Source: Tunturibacter gelidoferens
Lineage (GTDB): Bacteria > Acidobacteriota > Terriglobia > Terriglobales > Acidobacteriaceae
Assembly (NCBI RefSeq): GCF_040358255.1
Contig: NZ_CP132938.1
Span: 2,232,001 to 2,296,000, forward strand
DNA length: 64,000 nt
Direction: 5' to 3'
Position numbers and translations under genes: made by a program. Below the pieces are notes generated by a model that saw only the letters and a program-made list of their open reading frames with translations, was not told where the DNA came from and did not search any database. The stretch's first letter is position 1; every line of letters begins with the position of its first letter. Positions 42,898-51,568 of the stretch are shown here, in pieces.

Positions 42898-45564
42898 ATG
42901 GCTTTGTTTTGCGATGTTGCTTTGCCGGTGCCTCTGGATAGGACGTTTACCTATGCGGTGAACGGGGTGGTGCCGGTGGTGGGGGCGCGGGTGCTGGTGC
43001 CGTTCAGCGGGCAGAGGCTGATGGGCGTGGTGGTGCGGGTGCATGAGGATGCGCCGGTGGAGGAGTTTGAGATCAAGCCGGTGCAGCAGGTGTTGGATGA
43101 TGCGGCGCTGTTGCCTGAGGAGTTGATGAAGCTCGCGGGGTGGATCGCGCAGTACTATGTCGCGCCGCTGGGTGAGGTGCTGCGAGGGATGCTGCCGCTG
43201 GCGGCGGAGGTGAAGCGGCATTTTTCTTATCGGATCGCGGAGGCTGGGAGGAAGGTGTTGTATGAGGGGGCGGTGAAGGGGTCTTCGCGGCGATCGAAGC
43301 TGACGGTGGAGGAGCAGAATCGCGAGTACTCGGTGCTGAATTATCTGGAGGGGGGCGAGGCGGCGAAGATGTCGGCTCTGCGATCGGCTACGGGGGCGAA
43401 TAAGGGGTTGCTGGAGGGGATGGTTCGAAAGAAGTGGCTGGTGAGGGAGGCGGTGGCGGAGGAGAGAGATGCGCGGCGGCTGGAGAAGGTCGCGGTGTTA
43501 GTGACTGAAGCTCGGCTACCGAAGTTGAATGAGAATCAGACGGCGATTCTGGCGGAGTTGGCAGCGGTGGGTGGGCGGATGCGGGTGCGAGATCTGCGGT
43601 TGAGTTTGACGCGTGCGGGAGTGCCGGAGTCTACGTTAGGGACGCTGGTGAAGCGCGGGCTGGTGGGGGTTGAAGAGGTGAAGCGGGAGTTCTGGATGGG
43701 AGGGCTGGTTGCGGAGGGTGGAGAAGAAGCAGATTCCTCCGCTGCGCTGCGGAATGACAACCAAAAAAACAGGAACTTGCGTGCCCCCGAGGACCGGACG
43801 ATGCGTGCGCAAGAGGATACGACGATGCGTGCGCAAGAGGATACGACATTGCATGCGCAAGAGAACAGGACGATGCATGCGGGCGAGAAGAGGAAGAAGC
43901 ATGCGCATGAACATGCTTTGAACGAGGCGCAGATGGAGGCGCTCGGGACGATCGCGGCAGCGATGGAGAAGGGTGGGTTCAGGCCGCATCTGCTGTATGG
44001 GATTACGGGGAGTGGAAAGACTTCGGTTTATTTTGCGGCGATGCAGAGGGCGCTGGATGCGGGGAAGAGCGCGTTGCTGCTGGTGCCGGAGATTGGGTTG
44101 ACGCCGGCGATGGCAGGGCAGATGGTGGCGGCGTTTGGCGGTGAGGTGGCACTGCTGCACTCGCAGCTGACGCCGGATGAGCGGGCAGAGCAGTGGCACA
44201 GGATTCGTCGGGGTGAGGCGAGGATTGTGGTGGGGACGCGGTCTGCGGTGTTTGCGCCGATGGTGGATCTGGGATTGATCATCGTCGATGAAGAACATGA
44301 CTCGAGCTACAAGCAGGAGGAGACGCCGCGGTATCACGGGCGCGATGTTGCGGTGATGCGGGCGAAGTTCAATGAAGCTGTGGTGGTGCTGGGGTCGGCG
44401 ACGCCTTCGCTTGAGAGCTGGGCGAATGCGGAGAAGGGGCGGTATGCGCGGGTGGAGATGCGCGCGCGGGTTGCGGACAGGCCGATGCCGCTGGTGGAGC
44501 TGGTGGATATGCGGGAGGAGTTTCGCGAGACGGGGCAGGAGCAGATCTTTTCGCGGAGGTTGATGGAGGAGACGCAGGCTACGCTCGACCGCGGGGAGCA
44601 GGTGATTTTGTTGTTGAATCGGCGGGGGTACTCGTCGACGGTGTTGTGCCGGAGCTGCGGGGAGAAGATCGAGTGCGAGAACTGCGCGGTGTCGATGACT
44701 TATCACAAGCCGGTGAGTGGCAATGATGCGATTGCGCAGCCGGGACAGCGATTGGAGTGTCACTACTGCGGATCGCGACGGGCGGTGCCCAAGGCTTGTC
44801 CGAAGTGTGAGAGTGAACATCTTTATTTTCTTGGAGTGGGCTCGCAGCAGGGAGAGGAGAGGCTGCAGGAGCTGTTTCCGACGGCGCGGATTGGGCGGAT
44901 GGATCGCGATACGGTGCGCGGGCGAAGTGATATGGAGCGGCTGCTGGCGAGGCTCCATGGGGGCGAGATCAATCTGTTGGTGGGGACGCAGATGATCGCG
45001 AAGGGACATGACATCCATGGAGTGACGCTGGTTGGAGTGATTGGGGCGGACTTCCAACTCGGGCTGCCGGACTTTCGCGCGGCGGAGAGAGTGTTTCAGT
45101 TGCTGACCCAGGTGTCAGGCCGGGCGGGGCGTGGGGATCTGATTGGGAAAGTGCTGGTGCAGACGTACCATCCGGATCACTATGCGATTCAGTTCGCGGC
45201 GAAGCATGACTATCCTGGGTTTGTAGCGAAGGAGATGCAGTATCGGCGATGGATGCACTATCCGCCGTTTGCGGTGCTGGCGAATGTGGTGGTTCAGAGC
45301 GAGAAGCTGGAGGAGGCCACGGCGTGGGCGGGAACGCTGGGGCGATGGTTTCAGAAGGCTCGGTTGGATAAGGTGCGGGTATTGGGGCCGGCGGCGGCAC
45401 CAATTGTCCGGTTGAAGCGGATTTACCGGTACCACTTTGTGCTGAAGGCGGAGCGGCGGCAGACGCTGGGCGAGACGCTGCGGGCGATGCTGGCTTATGC
45501 GGAGACGCAAGGGATTGCGCGCCGAAACCTGATGGTCGACGTGGATGCTGTGCACCTGATGTGA
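42898..45564 (+). CDS. priA: Primosomal replication protein N' (helicase PriA) with repeat insertion
   Basis: 888 residues. The N-terminal DNA-binding domain has 'PLDRTFTYAVNG', the helicase has Walker A 'GITGSGKTSVYF' and 'IIVDEEHDSSYK', and the zinc domain has 'CRSCGEKIECENC' and 'CHYCGSRRAVPKACPKC'. It restarts stalled replication forks. Residues about 275-340 are foreign to the family: a short palindromic DNA repeat (43733-43770) and then six 24-bp tandem units (43774-43917) that give octapeptides such as TMRAQEDT. They sit between the DNA-binding part and the helicase core. Confidence 0.95.
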   Translation: MALFCDVALPVPLDRTFTYAVNGVVPVVGARVLVPFSGQRLMGVVVRVHEDAPVEEFEIKPVQQVLDDAALLPEELMKLAGWIAQYYVAPLGEVLRGMLPLAAEVKRHFSYRIAEAGRKVLYEGAVKGSSRRSKLTVEEQNREYSVLNYLEGGEAAKMSALRSATGANKGLLEGMVRKKWLVREAVAEERDARRLEKVAVLVTEARLPKLNENQTAILAELAAVGGRMRVRDLRLSLTRAGVPESTLGTLVKRGLVGVEEVKREFWMGGLVAEGGEEADSSAALRNDNQKNRNLRAPEDRTMRAQEDTTMRAQEDTTLHAQENRTMHAGEKRKKHAHEHALNEAQMEALGTIAAAMEKGGFRPHLLYGITGSGKTSVYFAAMQRALDAGKSALLLVPEIGLTPAMAGQMVAAFGGEVALLHSQLTPDERAEQWHRIRRGEARIVVGTRSAVFAPMVDLGLIIVDEEHDSSYKQEETPRYHGRDVAVMRAKFNEAVVVLGSATPSLESWANAEKGRYARVEMRARVADRPMPLVELVDMREEFRETGQEQIFSRRLMEETQATLDRGEQVILLLNRRGYSSTVLCRSCGEKIECENCAVSMTYHKPVSGNDAIAQPGQRLECHYCGSRRAVPKACPKCESEHLYFLGVGSQQGEERLQELFPTARIGRMDRDTVRGRSDMERLLARLHGGEINLLVGTQMIAKGHDIHGVTLVGVIGADFQLGLPDFRAAERVFQLLTQVSGRAGRGDLIGKVLVQTYHPDHYAIQFAAKHDYPGFVAKEMQYRRWMHYPPFAVLANVVVQSEKLEEATAWAGTLGRWFQKARLDKVRVLGPAAAPIVRLKRIYRYHFVLKAERRQTLGETLRAMLAYAETQGIARRNLMVDVDAVHLM
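43733..43917 (+). repeat. In-frame dispersed repeat plus six 24-bp tandem units inside priA
   Basis: ATTCC (43733-43737) pairs with GGAAT (43751-43755), followed by GACAACCAAAAAAACAGG, which resembles the intergenic palindrome-ATGACAAC repeats. Six 24-bp units follow at 43774, 43798, 43822, 43846, 43870 and 43894. Units 2 and 3 are identical; the others differ by several bases. Each encodes an octapeptide like TMRAQEDT, TLHAQENR or TMHAGEKR. The reading frame is kept because every unit is a multiple of three. Confidence 0.88.
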
Positions 45565-45645
45565 CGCATCGTTGGCGGTGAAATGTTGGGGAGGTTGATG
45601 CTAACAAGTCGCGACTGCTGGTGCGTCAAGACTTAGACAAATGCT

Positions 45646-45915
45646 CTAGTCAAGCAGATGGAGTTCTTTGCCTGGCTTGAAGCGAACTGCTTTGCCTGGG
45701 GCAATGGTGACTTCGGCGCCGGTCCTGGGATTGCGGCCGATTCCGGTTTTGCGCGGCTTGACGGTAAATACACCAAATCCGCGGAGTTCAATGCGATCTC
45801 CCGCGATGAGAGTGGCTTTCATGCTTTCAAAGATCGCATCGACAGCCGACTCTGCTTTTGTCCTTGGAAGGCCGGTTCTTTCTACCACCCTCTGTATGAG
45901 ATCCTGCTTAATCAT
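45646..45915 (-). CDS. HU/IHF family DNA-binding protein
   Basis: 89 residues, the full HU/IHF fold: 'KQDLIQRVVERTGLPRTKAESAVDAIFESMK', 'GFGVFTVKPRKTGIGRNPRTGAEVTI' with the DNA-contacting arm 'RNPRTG' and proline tip, then 'AVRFKPGKEL'. It bends DNA and organises the chromosome. The extended arm and C terminus look closer to IHF-like subunits than to HU. It is convergent with priA and divergent from dcd. Confidence 0.92.
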   Translation of the reverse strand: MIKQDLIQRVVERTGLPRTKAESAVDAIFESMKATLIAGDRIELRGFGVFTVKPRKTGIGRNPRTGAEVTIAPGKAVRFKPGKELHLLD

Positions 45916-46158
45916 CTGGGCCGCCCTTGGGCTGTAATTTTTTTGAAACTGGATGCTGACCTGGTAGTACGGTGATGTTAGAAACTCAAACTCAGATTGT
46001 CAACGAAAGAACGCTACCGTAAGATGAAGAATCTAATGACGCAATGGGACCTGGGACACTACCGCACCCAATTTACACCCTTCTGCGACAATTAGGGATA
46101 TCACCTTCTGCGAGAATTGAAGAAATTTCAAAAAGCAGGACTGAAGGGGCACACCAGA

Positions 46159-46713
46159 GTGGCAATTAAAAGCGACCGTTGGATTCGCCAGCAGGCGAAC
46201 GAACACGGAATGATCTCTCCGTTTAGCGAAAAACAGGTTCGAGAGGGTGTTATCTCTTATGGACTCTCTTCTTATGGGTACGATCTGAGGGTATCGGACG
46301 AGTTCAAGATTTTTACCAACGTCAACAGCGCGATCATCGATCCGAAGGCTTTCGATGAGCGCTCGTTTGTGACGGTGCAGGCCGATAGCGTGATCGTTCC
46401 GCCGAACTCTTTTGCGCTGGCGCGGTCGATTGAGTACTTCAAGATTCCTCGCGATGTGCTGACGATCTGCGTAGGCAAATCGACGTATGCGCGGTGCGGG
46501 ATTATCGTGAACGTTACGCCGTTCGAGCCGGAGTGGGAGGGCTATGTGACTCTGGAGATCTCGAACACAACGCCTTTGCCGGCGCGGGTATATGCGAACG
46601 AAGGGCTCTGCCAGATCCTTTTCTTTCAATCCGACGAGGTGTGTGAGGTCAGCTATGCGGATCGGAAGGGGAAGTATCAAAATCAGCAGGGAATCGTGCT
46701 GCCTAAGCTATAA
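46159..46713 (+). CDS. dcd: dCTP deaminase
   Basis: 184 residues from GTG 46159, which follows GAAGGGG and gives the family start '[19 protein letters not shown]'. A TTG at 46117 would add 14 residues. The signature segments '[18 protein letters not shown]' and '[31 protein letters not shown]' are clear. It deaminates dCTP to dUTP for dTMP synthesis. The gene is not in an obvious operon. Confidence 0.93.
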   Translation: MAIKSDRWIRQQANEHGMISPFSEKQVREGVISYGLSSYGYDLRVSDEFKIFTNVNSAIIDPKAFDERSFVTVQADSVIVPPNSFALARSIEYFKIPRDVLTICVGKSTYARCGIIVNVTPFEPEWEGYVTLEISNTTPLPARVYANEGLCQILFFQSDEVCEVSYADRKGKYQNQQGIVLPKL

Positions 46714-46767
46714 AACTACAGAGTTACGATTTTTCTGAAGCGCTGAAGTCGGCCTACTAAATGCACG

Positions 46768-47469
46768 ATGCTGAGTAAAGGGGCTGCGCAGGCGATGAAG
46801 GACACAAAAGACAAGAAGGTTAAGAAGGCCAAGGGATCTCTGCGCGTCGGTCTCGTGGCTGCGGATCCGTTGCGAATCCTGGGATTGCAGACGATCTTTC
46901 CTGACGGCGGACCGGTGGAGGTTGTTCCTCTGTCGGTTCCGGGGGCGCTGGATGCGTCGGGAGTGTCGTTGATCCTGATCGATTCGGCTTGCACAGAGCA
47001 CATCTTTGAGCTGCTGGCTACGTTTCGCAGAACGCGCCCCCGTTTTCGGCTGATGGTGCTTGGGCTGGAGGAGGATCACGAACACATTCAACGAATTATC
47101 GGCGCCGGAGCGAAGGGCTACTTGGCCCATTCGGCGAAGGAGAGCGAGATTCGGATGGCGATCGATGTGGTGCAGGATGGGTCGGTGTGGGCTCCCCGCA
47201 AGGTTTTGGCGCGGTTGCTTGAGTCGACTTCAGCTGGAGCGGAGACGACGACCAAACCAGCCAAGGAGCCGAAGTTCACGAAACGGGAGCTGCAGGTGCT
47301 GCGTTTGCTGGCTGCCGGACATCCTAACCCGGCGATTGGCCGGGAGCTGGGAATCGACGTGGGCACTGTGAAGAAGCATGTGGGCAACCTGATGCGGAAG
47401 GTCGGGGTTGATAATCGCATCGCACTGTCGGTTCAGGCCGTCAATCAGAAGCTGTTGCTGAAGCGGTAA
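46768..47469 (+). CDS. LuxR-type response regulator with atypical receiver
   Basis: 233 residues. The first 25 are K-rich. A receiver-like domain (about 26-150) has the acidic residue in 'VAADPLRI', the phosphoacceptor aspartate in 'LILIDSA' and the conserved lysine in 'GAGAKGYLAHSA', but the switch Thr/Ser after the fourth strand is Gly ('LMVLGLEED'). The C terminus is a LuxR HTH ('FTKRELQVLRLLAAGHPNPAIGRELGIDVGTVKKHVGNLMRKVGV'). No histidine kinase is adjacent. Confidence 0.88.
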   Translation: MLSKGAAQAMKDTKDKKVKKAKGSLRVGLVAADPLRILGLQTIFPDGGPVEVVPLSVPGALDASGVSLILIDSACTEHIFELLATFRRTRPRFRLMVLGLEEDHEHIQRIIGAGAKGYLAHSAKESEIRMAIDVVQDGSVWAPRKVLARLLESTSAGAETTTKPAKEPKFTKRELQVLRLLAAGHPNPAIGRELGIDVGTVKKHVGNLMRKVGVDNRIALSVQAVNQKLLLKR

Positions 47470-47575
47470 CCCGGAGTTTTGGTAAGAAATTTGATCGACT
47501 GGAACCGTTGGTGGGTCTCGTTCGTTGCAAATGCTGATACAGGATGAGTTAGTGAATTTTTATTGTCCAAATGGC

Positions 47576-47745
47576 GTTAACTACTAAGTTAACAAAAACC
47601 GCTCAAAGGTCTACCCACCTTCGTACCGTTGTGAGCGAAGGTAATGTGGGGCAAAGTACTACCAAGCAACACAGACCTGGGAGAGGGGTTGTAGAGATAG
47701 CGTCGGAGTTCTGCCGACACTATCTCTACAACCCCCATTTTTTTG
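47576..47745 (+). ncRNA. Candidate structured small RNA ending in a terminator
   Basis: This stretch, in the 427-base gap between the LuxR-type gene and the SYLF gene, holds nested pairings. GTTAAC is repeated (47576-47581, 47588-47593). AGGTCT (47607-47612) can pair with AGACCT (47673-47678), enclosing the hairpin ACCTTCG/CGAAGGT (47617-47623, 47636-47642) with CCC/GGG stacking. A 22-base arm hairpin with one mismatch follows (47685-47706, 47714-47735), then T7. I recognise no known RNA family. Strand is inferred from the T-run. Confidence 0.5.
47685..47744 (+). terminator. Long-stem rho-independent terminator
   Basis: Arms of 22 bases (47685-47706 and 47714-47735) with one G-A mismatch and a seven-base loop, followed by CA and T7 (47738-47744). 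It ends the candidate RNA above, or read-through from the LuxR-type gene 215 bases upstream. Confidence 0.8.
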
Positions 47746-47896
47746 GGTGTGTGGGGCCATTCCGGCATATGCTGGTTCCGTTCTATTGACGGGACAACTT
47801 GGAGCGGTTTCCCCCCATCTCACATATTGTTGGAAATAGGCAGCTTGCTGAGACCTCTCCAAATTACAGATTAAGAACGTGAAAGGGATAACAATA

Positions 47897-48598
47897 ATGT
47901 TGAAGAAGATTTCAGTGGCACTTTGTGGTTTGGCGATGATGGCCGGTTCTCTGTCTGCGCATGCGCAGGGCGATAAGGCGAAGATTGCGGATCGTATGAC
48001 CGCTGCTGGCGAGGTGCTTAACCAGATCATGGCGACACCAGATAAAGGCATACCAAGCGGGATTCTGTCGGGTGCATCGTGCGTGGTAGTGATTCCGAGC
48101 TTTAAGAAGGGCGCCTTTGTTGTGGGAGCGCAGTACGGACAGGGTGTCGCGACTTGTCGTACGCCTAGCGGAAAGTGGAGCGCTCCGGTTTGCGTTCAAC
48201 TAGCCGGGGGCAGCTTCGGGTTCCAGATTGGCGGTCAGGCGACGGACCTCGTGTTGATTGCGATGAATCAGCAGGGTCTGCAGGACATGTTGAAGAACAA
48301 GTTCAAGCTGGGAGCTGATGCTGCTGCCTCTGCTGGTCCAGTGGGACGAAATGCCCAGGCTGGAACGGACTGGAAGTTGAATGCGGAGTTTCTAAGCTAC
48401 TCGCGTAGCAAGGGGCTGTTTGCCGGCATCGATCTCGATGGCACGGTGCTGTCGCAGAATCAGGACGACACCCGCGCGCTGTACGGTTCCGACATTCAGT
48501 TCGAACAGATTCTTGGTGGCAAGGAAGTGACTCCGGTTGAGGCTCGTCCGTTTGTGCGAACGGTGGCGAAGTATTTTGTGGTTGCCAAGAACCGGTAG
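47897..48598 (+). CDS. SYLF/YSC84 domain lipid-binding protein, secreted
   Basis: 233 residues with a signal peptide (about 1-24, ending 'SAHAQ'). The SYLF domain follows: 'ADRMTAAGEVLNQIM', 'GIPSGILSGASCVVVIPSFKKGAFVVGAQYGQGV', 'SFGFQIGGQATDLVLIAMN', 'AEFLSYSRSKGLFAGIDLDG'. SYLF domains bind phosphoinositides in eukaryotes; bacterial secreted forms are of unknown role. ATG 47897 follows AAAGGGAT. It ends at a good terminator. Confidence 0.9.
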   Translation: MLKKISVALCGLAMMAGSLSAHAQGDKAKIADRMTAAGEVLNQIMATPDKGIPSGILSGASCVVVIPSFKKGAFVVGAQYGQGVATCRTPSGKWSAPVCVQLAGGSFGFQIGGQATDLVLIAMNQQGLQDMLKNKFKLGADAAASAGPVGRNAQAGTDWKLNAEFLSYSRSKGLFAGIDLDGTVLSQNQDDTRALYGSDIQFEQILGGKEVTPVEARPFVRTVAKYFVVAKNR

Positions 48599-48621
48599 TG
48601 GCATTTGTTGTTTGATCATGG

Positions 48622-48655
48622 AAGGGCGGCTGATTTGGCCGCCCTTTCTGTTTTT
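48622..48655 (+). terminator. Rho-independent terminator after the SYLF gene
   Basis: AAGGGCGGC (48622-48630) pairs with GCCGCCCTT (48638-48646), followed by TCTG and T5. It lies 24 bases after the SYLF gene stop. Confidence 0.8.
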
Positions 48656-48690
48656 AAGGCGTCGAGGATGGGAATCGGTAGACTAGAGGC

Positions 48691-49635
48691 TTGAGCAAGG
48701 TTCCAAAAAAAGAGCAGGTTGACGCGGAGGTGAGCTTCCGCGAACGAGTTGAGTTTGCCGTGGTGTGGTTGGCGGTTCGTGGGATGCGTTTGTTTCCGCG
48801 TGGAGTGGCCAGGTCGGTGGGCAAGGGGATTGCGACGATTGCGTTTCACGGGTTGGGACGGCTACGTGGAGTGGGCGCACGGAACCTGAAGCTCGCGTTC
48901 CCTGCGATGCCGGAGGTGGAGCGTGAGAGGATTCTGCGGTCGTTGTACCGGCGTCTTGGCTGGCTGCTGGCGGAGTTCTGCCTGATGCCGGGATACACGC
49001 CGGAGAGTGCGAGCAGGTTTATTCGCTATGAGGGACTGGAGAATTACCTGGCGGCTCGCGAGCGCGGGAAGGGGGTGCTGGTGTTGACGGGGCACTTGGG
49101 GGCGTGGGAGCTGTCGAGTTTTTATCACTCGCTGATGGGGATGCCGATGGGGATGGTGATACGGCGGCTGGATAATCCGCTGGTGGATGAGTTTGTGAAT
49201 CGCATTCGGTGCCTGCATGGAAATCGAGTGATTCATAAGGACGACTTTGCGCGGGGGCTGATTGCGTCGATGCGCGCGGGGGAGACGGTTGGGATTCTGA
49301 TGGACACGAATATGACTCCGCCGCAGGGTGTGTTTGTGCCGTTCTTTGGAGTACAGGCTTGTACGGCCTCGGGGATGGCACGGATTGCAGGCAAGACGGG
49401 AGCGGCGGTAGTGCCGGGGTTTCTGCTGTGGGAGGAGAGCGAGCAGAAGTACGTGCTGCGCTTCGGCAGAGAGCTTGAGGTGACGCATACTGGAGACTCT
49501 GAAACCGATGCGGTTACAAATACAGCGGCGTTTACGGCGGCGATTGAAGCAACGATTCGACGGTATCCTGATCAGTGGCTTTGGATGCATCGGCGATGGA
49601 AGACGCGGCCTCCGGGAGAAGAGGGGATCTACTGA
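48691..49635 (+). CDS. LpxL/HtrB-type lysophospholipid/lipid A acyltransferase
   Basis: 314 residues. The acyltransferase box is HxxxxE in '[16 protein letters not shown]' (His and Glu conserved), with '[20 protein letters not shown]' and '[29 protein letters not shown]' typical of the LpxL family. It likely adds a secondary acyl chain to lipid A in the inner membrane. The start is TTG 48691. lpxD lies 16 bases downstream, in agreement with a lipid A operon. Confidence 0.88.
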   Translation: MSKVPKKEQVDAEVSFRERVEFAVVWLAVRGMRLFPRGVARSVGKGIATIAFHGLGRLRGVGARNLKLAFPAMPEVERERILRSLYRRLGWLLAEFCLMPGYTPESASRFIRYEGLENYLAARERGKGVLVLTGHLGAWELSSFYHSLMGMPMGMVIRRLDNPLVDEFVNRIRCLHGNRVIHKDDFARGLIASMRAGETVGILMDTNMTPPQGVFVPFFGVQACTASGMARIAGKTGAAVVPGFLLWEESEQKYVLRFGRELEVTHTGDSETDAVTNTAAFTAAIEATIRRYPDQWLWMHRRWKTRPPGEEGIY

Positions 49636-49651
49636 TGGCGGGGATTTACTG

Positions 49652-50590
49652 ATGACAACGATGAGCAAGATCGCGGACTGGGTTGGGGTGAGCGCACCGC
49701 TGTTGGAGGTGGAGATTACATCGGTCTCAAGCATCGAGGACGCCGGGGAGAGTTCGGTCGTGTTCGCGGTCGAGGGTGAGGCGCTGGGCAGGGCGCTGCG
49801 GTCGAGGGCTGGGGTGATTCTGGCGAGCAGGAAGCTGGAGTCGGCGGAGCTGCCGCCCTATCGGACGCCGGACCCGCGGGTTTTGTGGGTGGCGGATGCG
49901 AGGTATGCGTTTGCTTTGGTGGCGCGGAAGTTGAATGTCGATGGGGTTCGGGCGGGAGTGCATGCCTCGGCCGTGGTGGGGCAGAAGGGGGCGATTGGCG
50001 TGGGGACGGCGGTGGGGCCGGGTGCTGTGCTTGGCGACGGTGTGGTGATTGGGAGTGGATGTGAGATTGGTGCGCAGGTGACGATTTACGCGGGTACGAT
50101 GCTGGGGGACCGCGTGGTGGTGCAGGCGGGGGCGGTGCTGGGGTCGACAGGATTTGGGTATGTGAGGAGTGCGGAGACGGGAGAGTATTTGATTTTTCCG
50201 CAGCAGGGGCGGCTGGTGGTGGAGGACGATGTTGAGATCGGGGCGAATACGACGATCGACCGTGGTGCGCTGGGGGAGACACGGATCGGACGTGGCACGA
50301 AGATCGATAACCTGGTGCACATAGGGCATAACTGCGTGATTGGGAAGAACGTGATCATCGCGGCACAGACAGGGATCTCGGGTTCGAGTGTGGTGGAGGA
50401 TGGCGCGATTCTTGGTGGGCAGGTGGGGATTGGAGAGCACGCGACGGTGGGAGCGGGTGTGATTCTGGGCGGTGGGGCTGGCGTGCTGAGTGGGAAGAAG
50501 ATGCGGGGGGCCGGGGAGGTGTTCTGGGGCCGGCCGGCGCGACCTTTGAAGGAGTATCTGAGGGATCTTGCGAGGTTGAAGCGGCGCTGA
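49652..50590 (+). CDS. lpxD: UDP-3-O-acylglucosamine N-acyltransferase LpxD
   Basis: 312 residues. After the N-terminal domain, a left-handed beta helix of hexapeptide repeats covers about 100-270 ('GVHASAVVG', '[21 protein letters not shown]', '[35 protein letters not shown]'). The acyl-transfer histidine is in 'VHIGHN'. It adds the N-linked acyl chain to UDP-3-O-acyl-glucosamine. ATG 49652 (or 49661) is used; a 16-base tandem duplication separates it from the LpxL-like stop. Confidence 0.93.
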   Translation: MTTMSKIADWVGVSAPLLEVEITSVSSIEDAGESSVVFAVEGEALGRALRSRAGVILASRKLESAELPPYRTPDPRVLWVADARYAFALVARKLNVDGVRAGVHASAVVGQKGAIGVGTAVGPGAVLGDGVVIGSGCEIGAQVTIYAGTMLGDRVVVQAGAVLGSTGFGYVRSAETGEYLIFPQQGRLVVEDDVEIGANTTIDRGALGETRIGRGTKIDNLVHIGHNCVIGKNVIIAAQTGISGSSVVEDGAILGGQVGIGEHATVGAGVILGGGAGVLSGKKMRGAGEVFWGRPARPLKEYLRDLARLKRR

Positions 50591-50595
50591 GGGTG

Positions 50596-50823
50596 TCCTG
50601 CCGGACGGGCCCACTGCGCTTGTTACCCCACGAACGAAGACCTATTCGTGGGGACCCCGATTCGGGCGGTCACTTCGTGACTTGTATACCGGTCGTTGCG
50701 AACTCATCAGCATGGGTCCTCCCGTTGGTCGGAATCATCTTTCTCCGACCAACGGGAGGACCATGCGAAGCAATCACGCGTCACGAAGTGACCGCGCCAC
50801 GCGCAGTGGGCCCGTCCGGCAGG
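50596..50823. repeat. Nested inverted-repeat element, copy 2
   Basis: Outer arms 50597-50619 and 50801-50823 are perfect inverted repeats of 23 bases. An inner perfect 19-base inverted repeat lies at 50715-50733 with 50744-50762. A further hairpin (CCCCACGAA 50637-50645 with TTCGTGGGG 50655-50663) is present only in this copy. The element is the reverse complement of copy 1 at 27474-27662 over most of its length. It fills the 279-base gap after lpxD. Confidence 0.85.
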
Positions 50824-50869
50824 GCATCCGCCTGGCAAGAGCGACTAAAATTACTGGATTGTGCGGTGA

Positions 50870-51493
50870 GTGATGGCGATTGTGGTGGTTGGCGGACATA
50901 CGAGGAATATCGGGAAGACAAGCGTGGTGGCTGGGTTGATCGCCGCGATGCCGGAGATGCATTGGACCGCGTTCAAGATTACGCAATTCGGGCATGGGAT
51001 GTGCTCGGCTAATGGCGAGCCGTGCGACTGCGAGACCGCTGAGCATACGGTGGCAGTCAGCGAGGAGCGGGTGGGGGGCGATGCTACGACGGATTCGGGA
51101 CGGTATCTGGCGGCGGGTGCGATGCGTTCGTTCTGGGTGAGGACGCGGCAGGGCGATCTGTCAGAGGCGATGCCGCGGATTCGGAAGGAGATTGAGCGAG
51201 CGGAGAATGTGGTGATCGAGTCGAACAGCATCCTGCGGTTTCTGCGGCCGGATCTTTATCTGAGCGTGCTCGATCCGGAGACTGCAGACTTCAAAGATTC
51301 GGCTAAGTACTTTTTGGACCGCGCGGACGCCGTGCTGGTAGCTGAGGGTGTGTTGGGAAGGCCGGAGTGGAAGGGAGTTTCGCTGAAGCTGGTGGAGGGG
51401 ACGCCGGTGCTGCCGATGCGGCCACCGGTCTATGTGACGGAAGAGATGGTGGAGTTTGTGAGAGAGCGGCTTCGAGTTCGTGCGGTTGTTTGA
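50870..51493 (+). CDS. P-loop NTPase, MobB-like, function unknown
   Basis: 207 residues. Walker A is 'GGHTRNIGKTS' at the N terminus and a Cys-rich 'GHGMCSANGEPCDCE' segment follows at about 42-56. The C-terminal half has 'RADAVLVAEGVLGRPEWKGVSLKL'. P-loop plus conserved cysteines recalls MobB-type GTP-binding proteins of molybdenum cofactor maturation, but the family is not certain. The start is GTG 50870 or ATG 50873. It ends at a bidirectional terminator. Confidence 0.65.
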   Translation: MMAIVVVGGHTRNIGKTSVVAGLIAAMPEMHWTAFKITQFGHGMCSANGEPCDCETAEHTVAVSEERVGGDATTDSGRYLAAGAMRSFWVRTRQGDLSEAMPRIRKEIERAENVVIESNSILRFLRPDLYLSVLDPETADFKDSAKYFLDRADAVLVAEGVLGRPEWKGVSLKLVEGTPVLPMRPPVYVTEEMVEFVRERLRVRAVV

Positions 51494-51512
51494 GTGAGTT
51501 CGCTGGAGATGC

Positions 51513-51550
51513 AAAAGAGCCGCGGCTTTAAGGCCGCGGCTCTTTTCTTG
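51513..51550. terminator. Bidirectional rho-independent terminator
   Basis: Fourteen-base perfect arms AAAAGAGCCGCGGC (51513-51526) and GCCGCGGCTCTTTT (51533-51546) with A's on one side and T's on the other. It lies between the convergent P-loop gene (+) and ferritin-like gene (-). Confidence 0.9.
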
Positions 51551-51568
51551 TTGATGTGGTGCGTGGAG

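Noticed and set aside
43774-43917. Possible CRISPR array
   Set aside because: The 24-bp units are directly adjacent with no spacers and are translated in frame within priA; there are no cas genes.
43636-45057. 473-codon open frame antisense to priA
   Set aside because: Composition biased to H, R and P; the opposite strand encodes an unmistakable PriA helicase.
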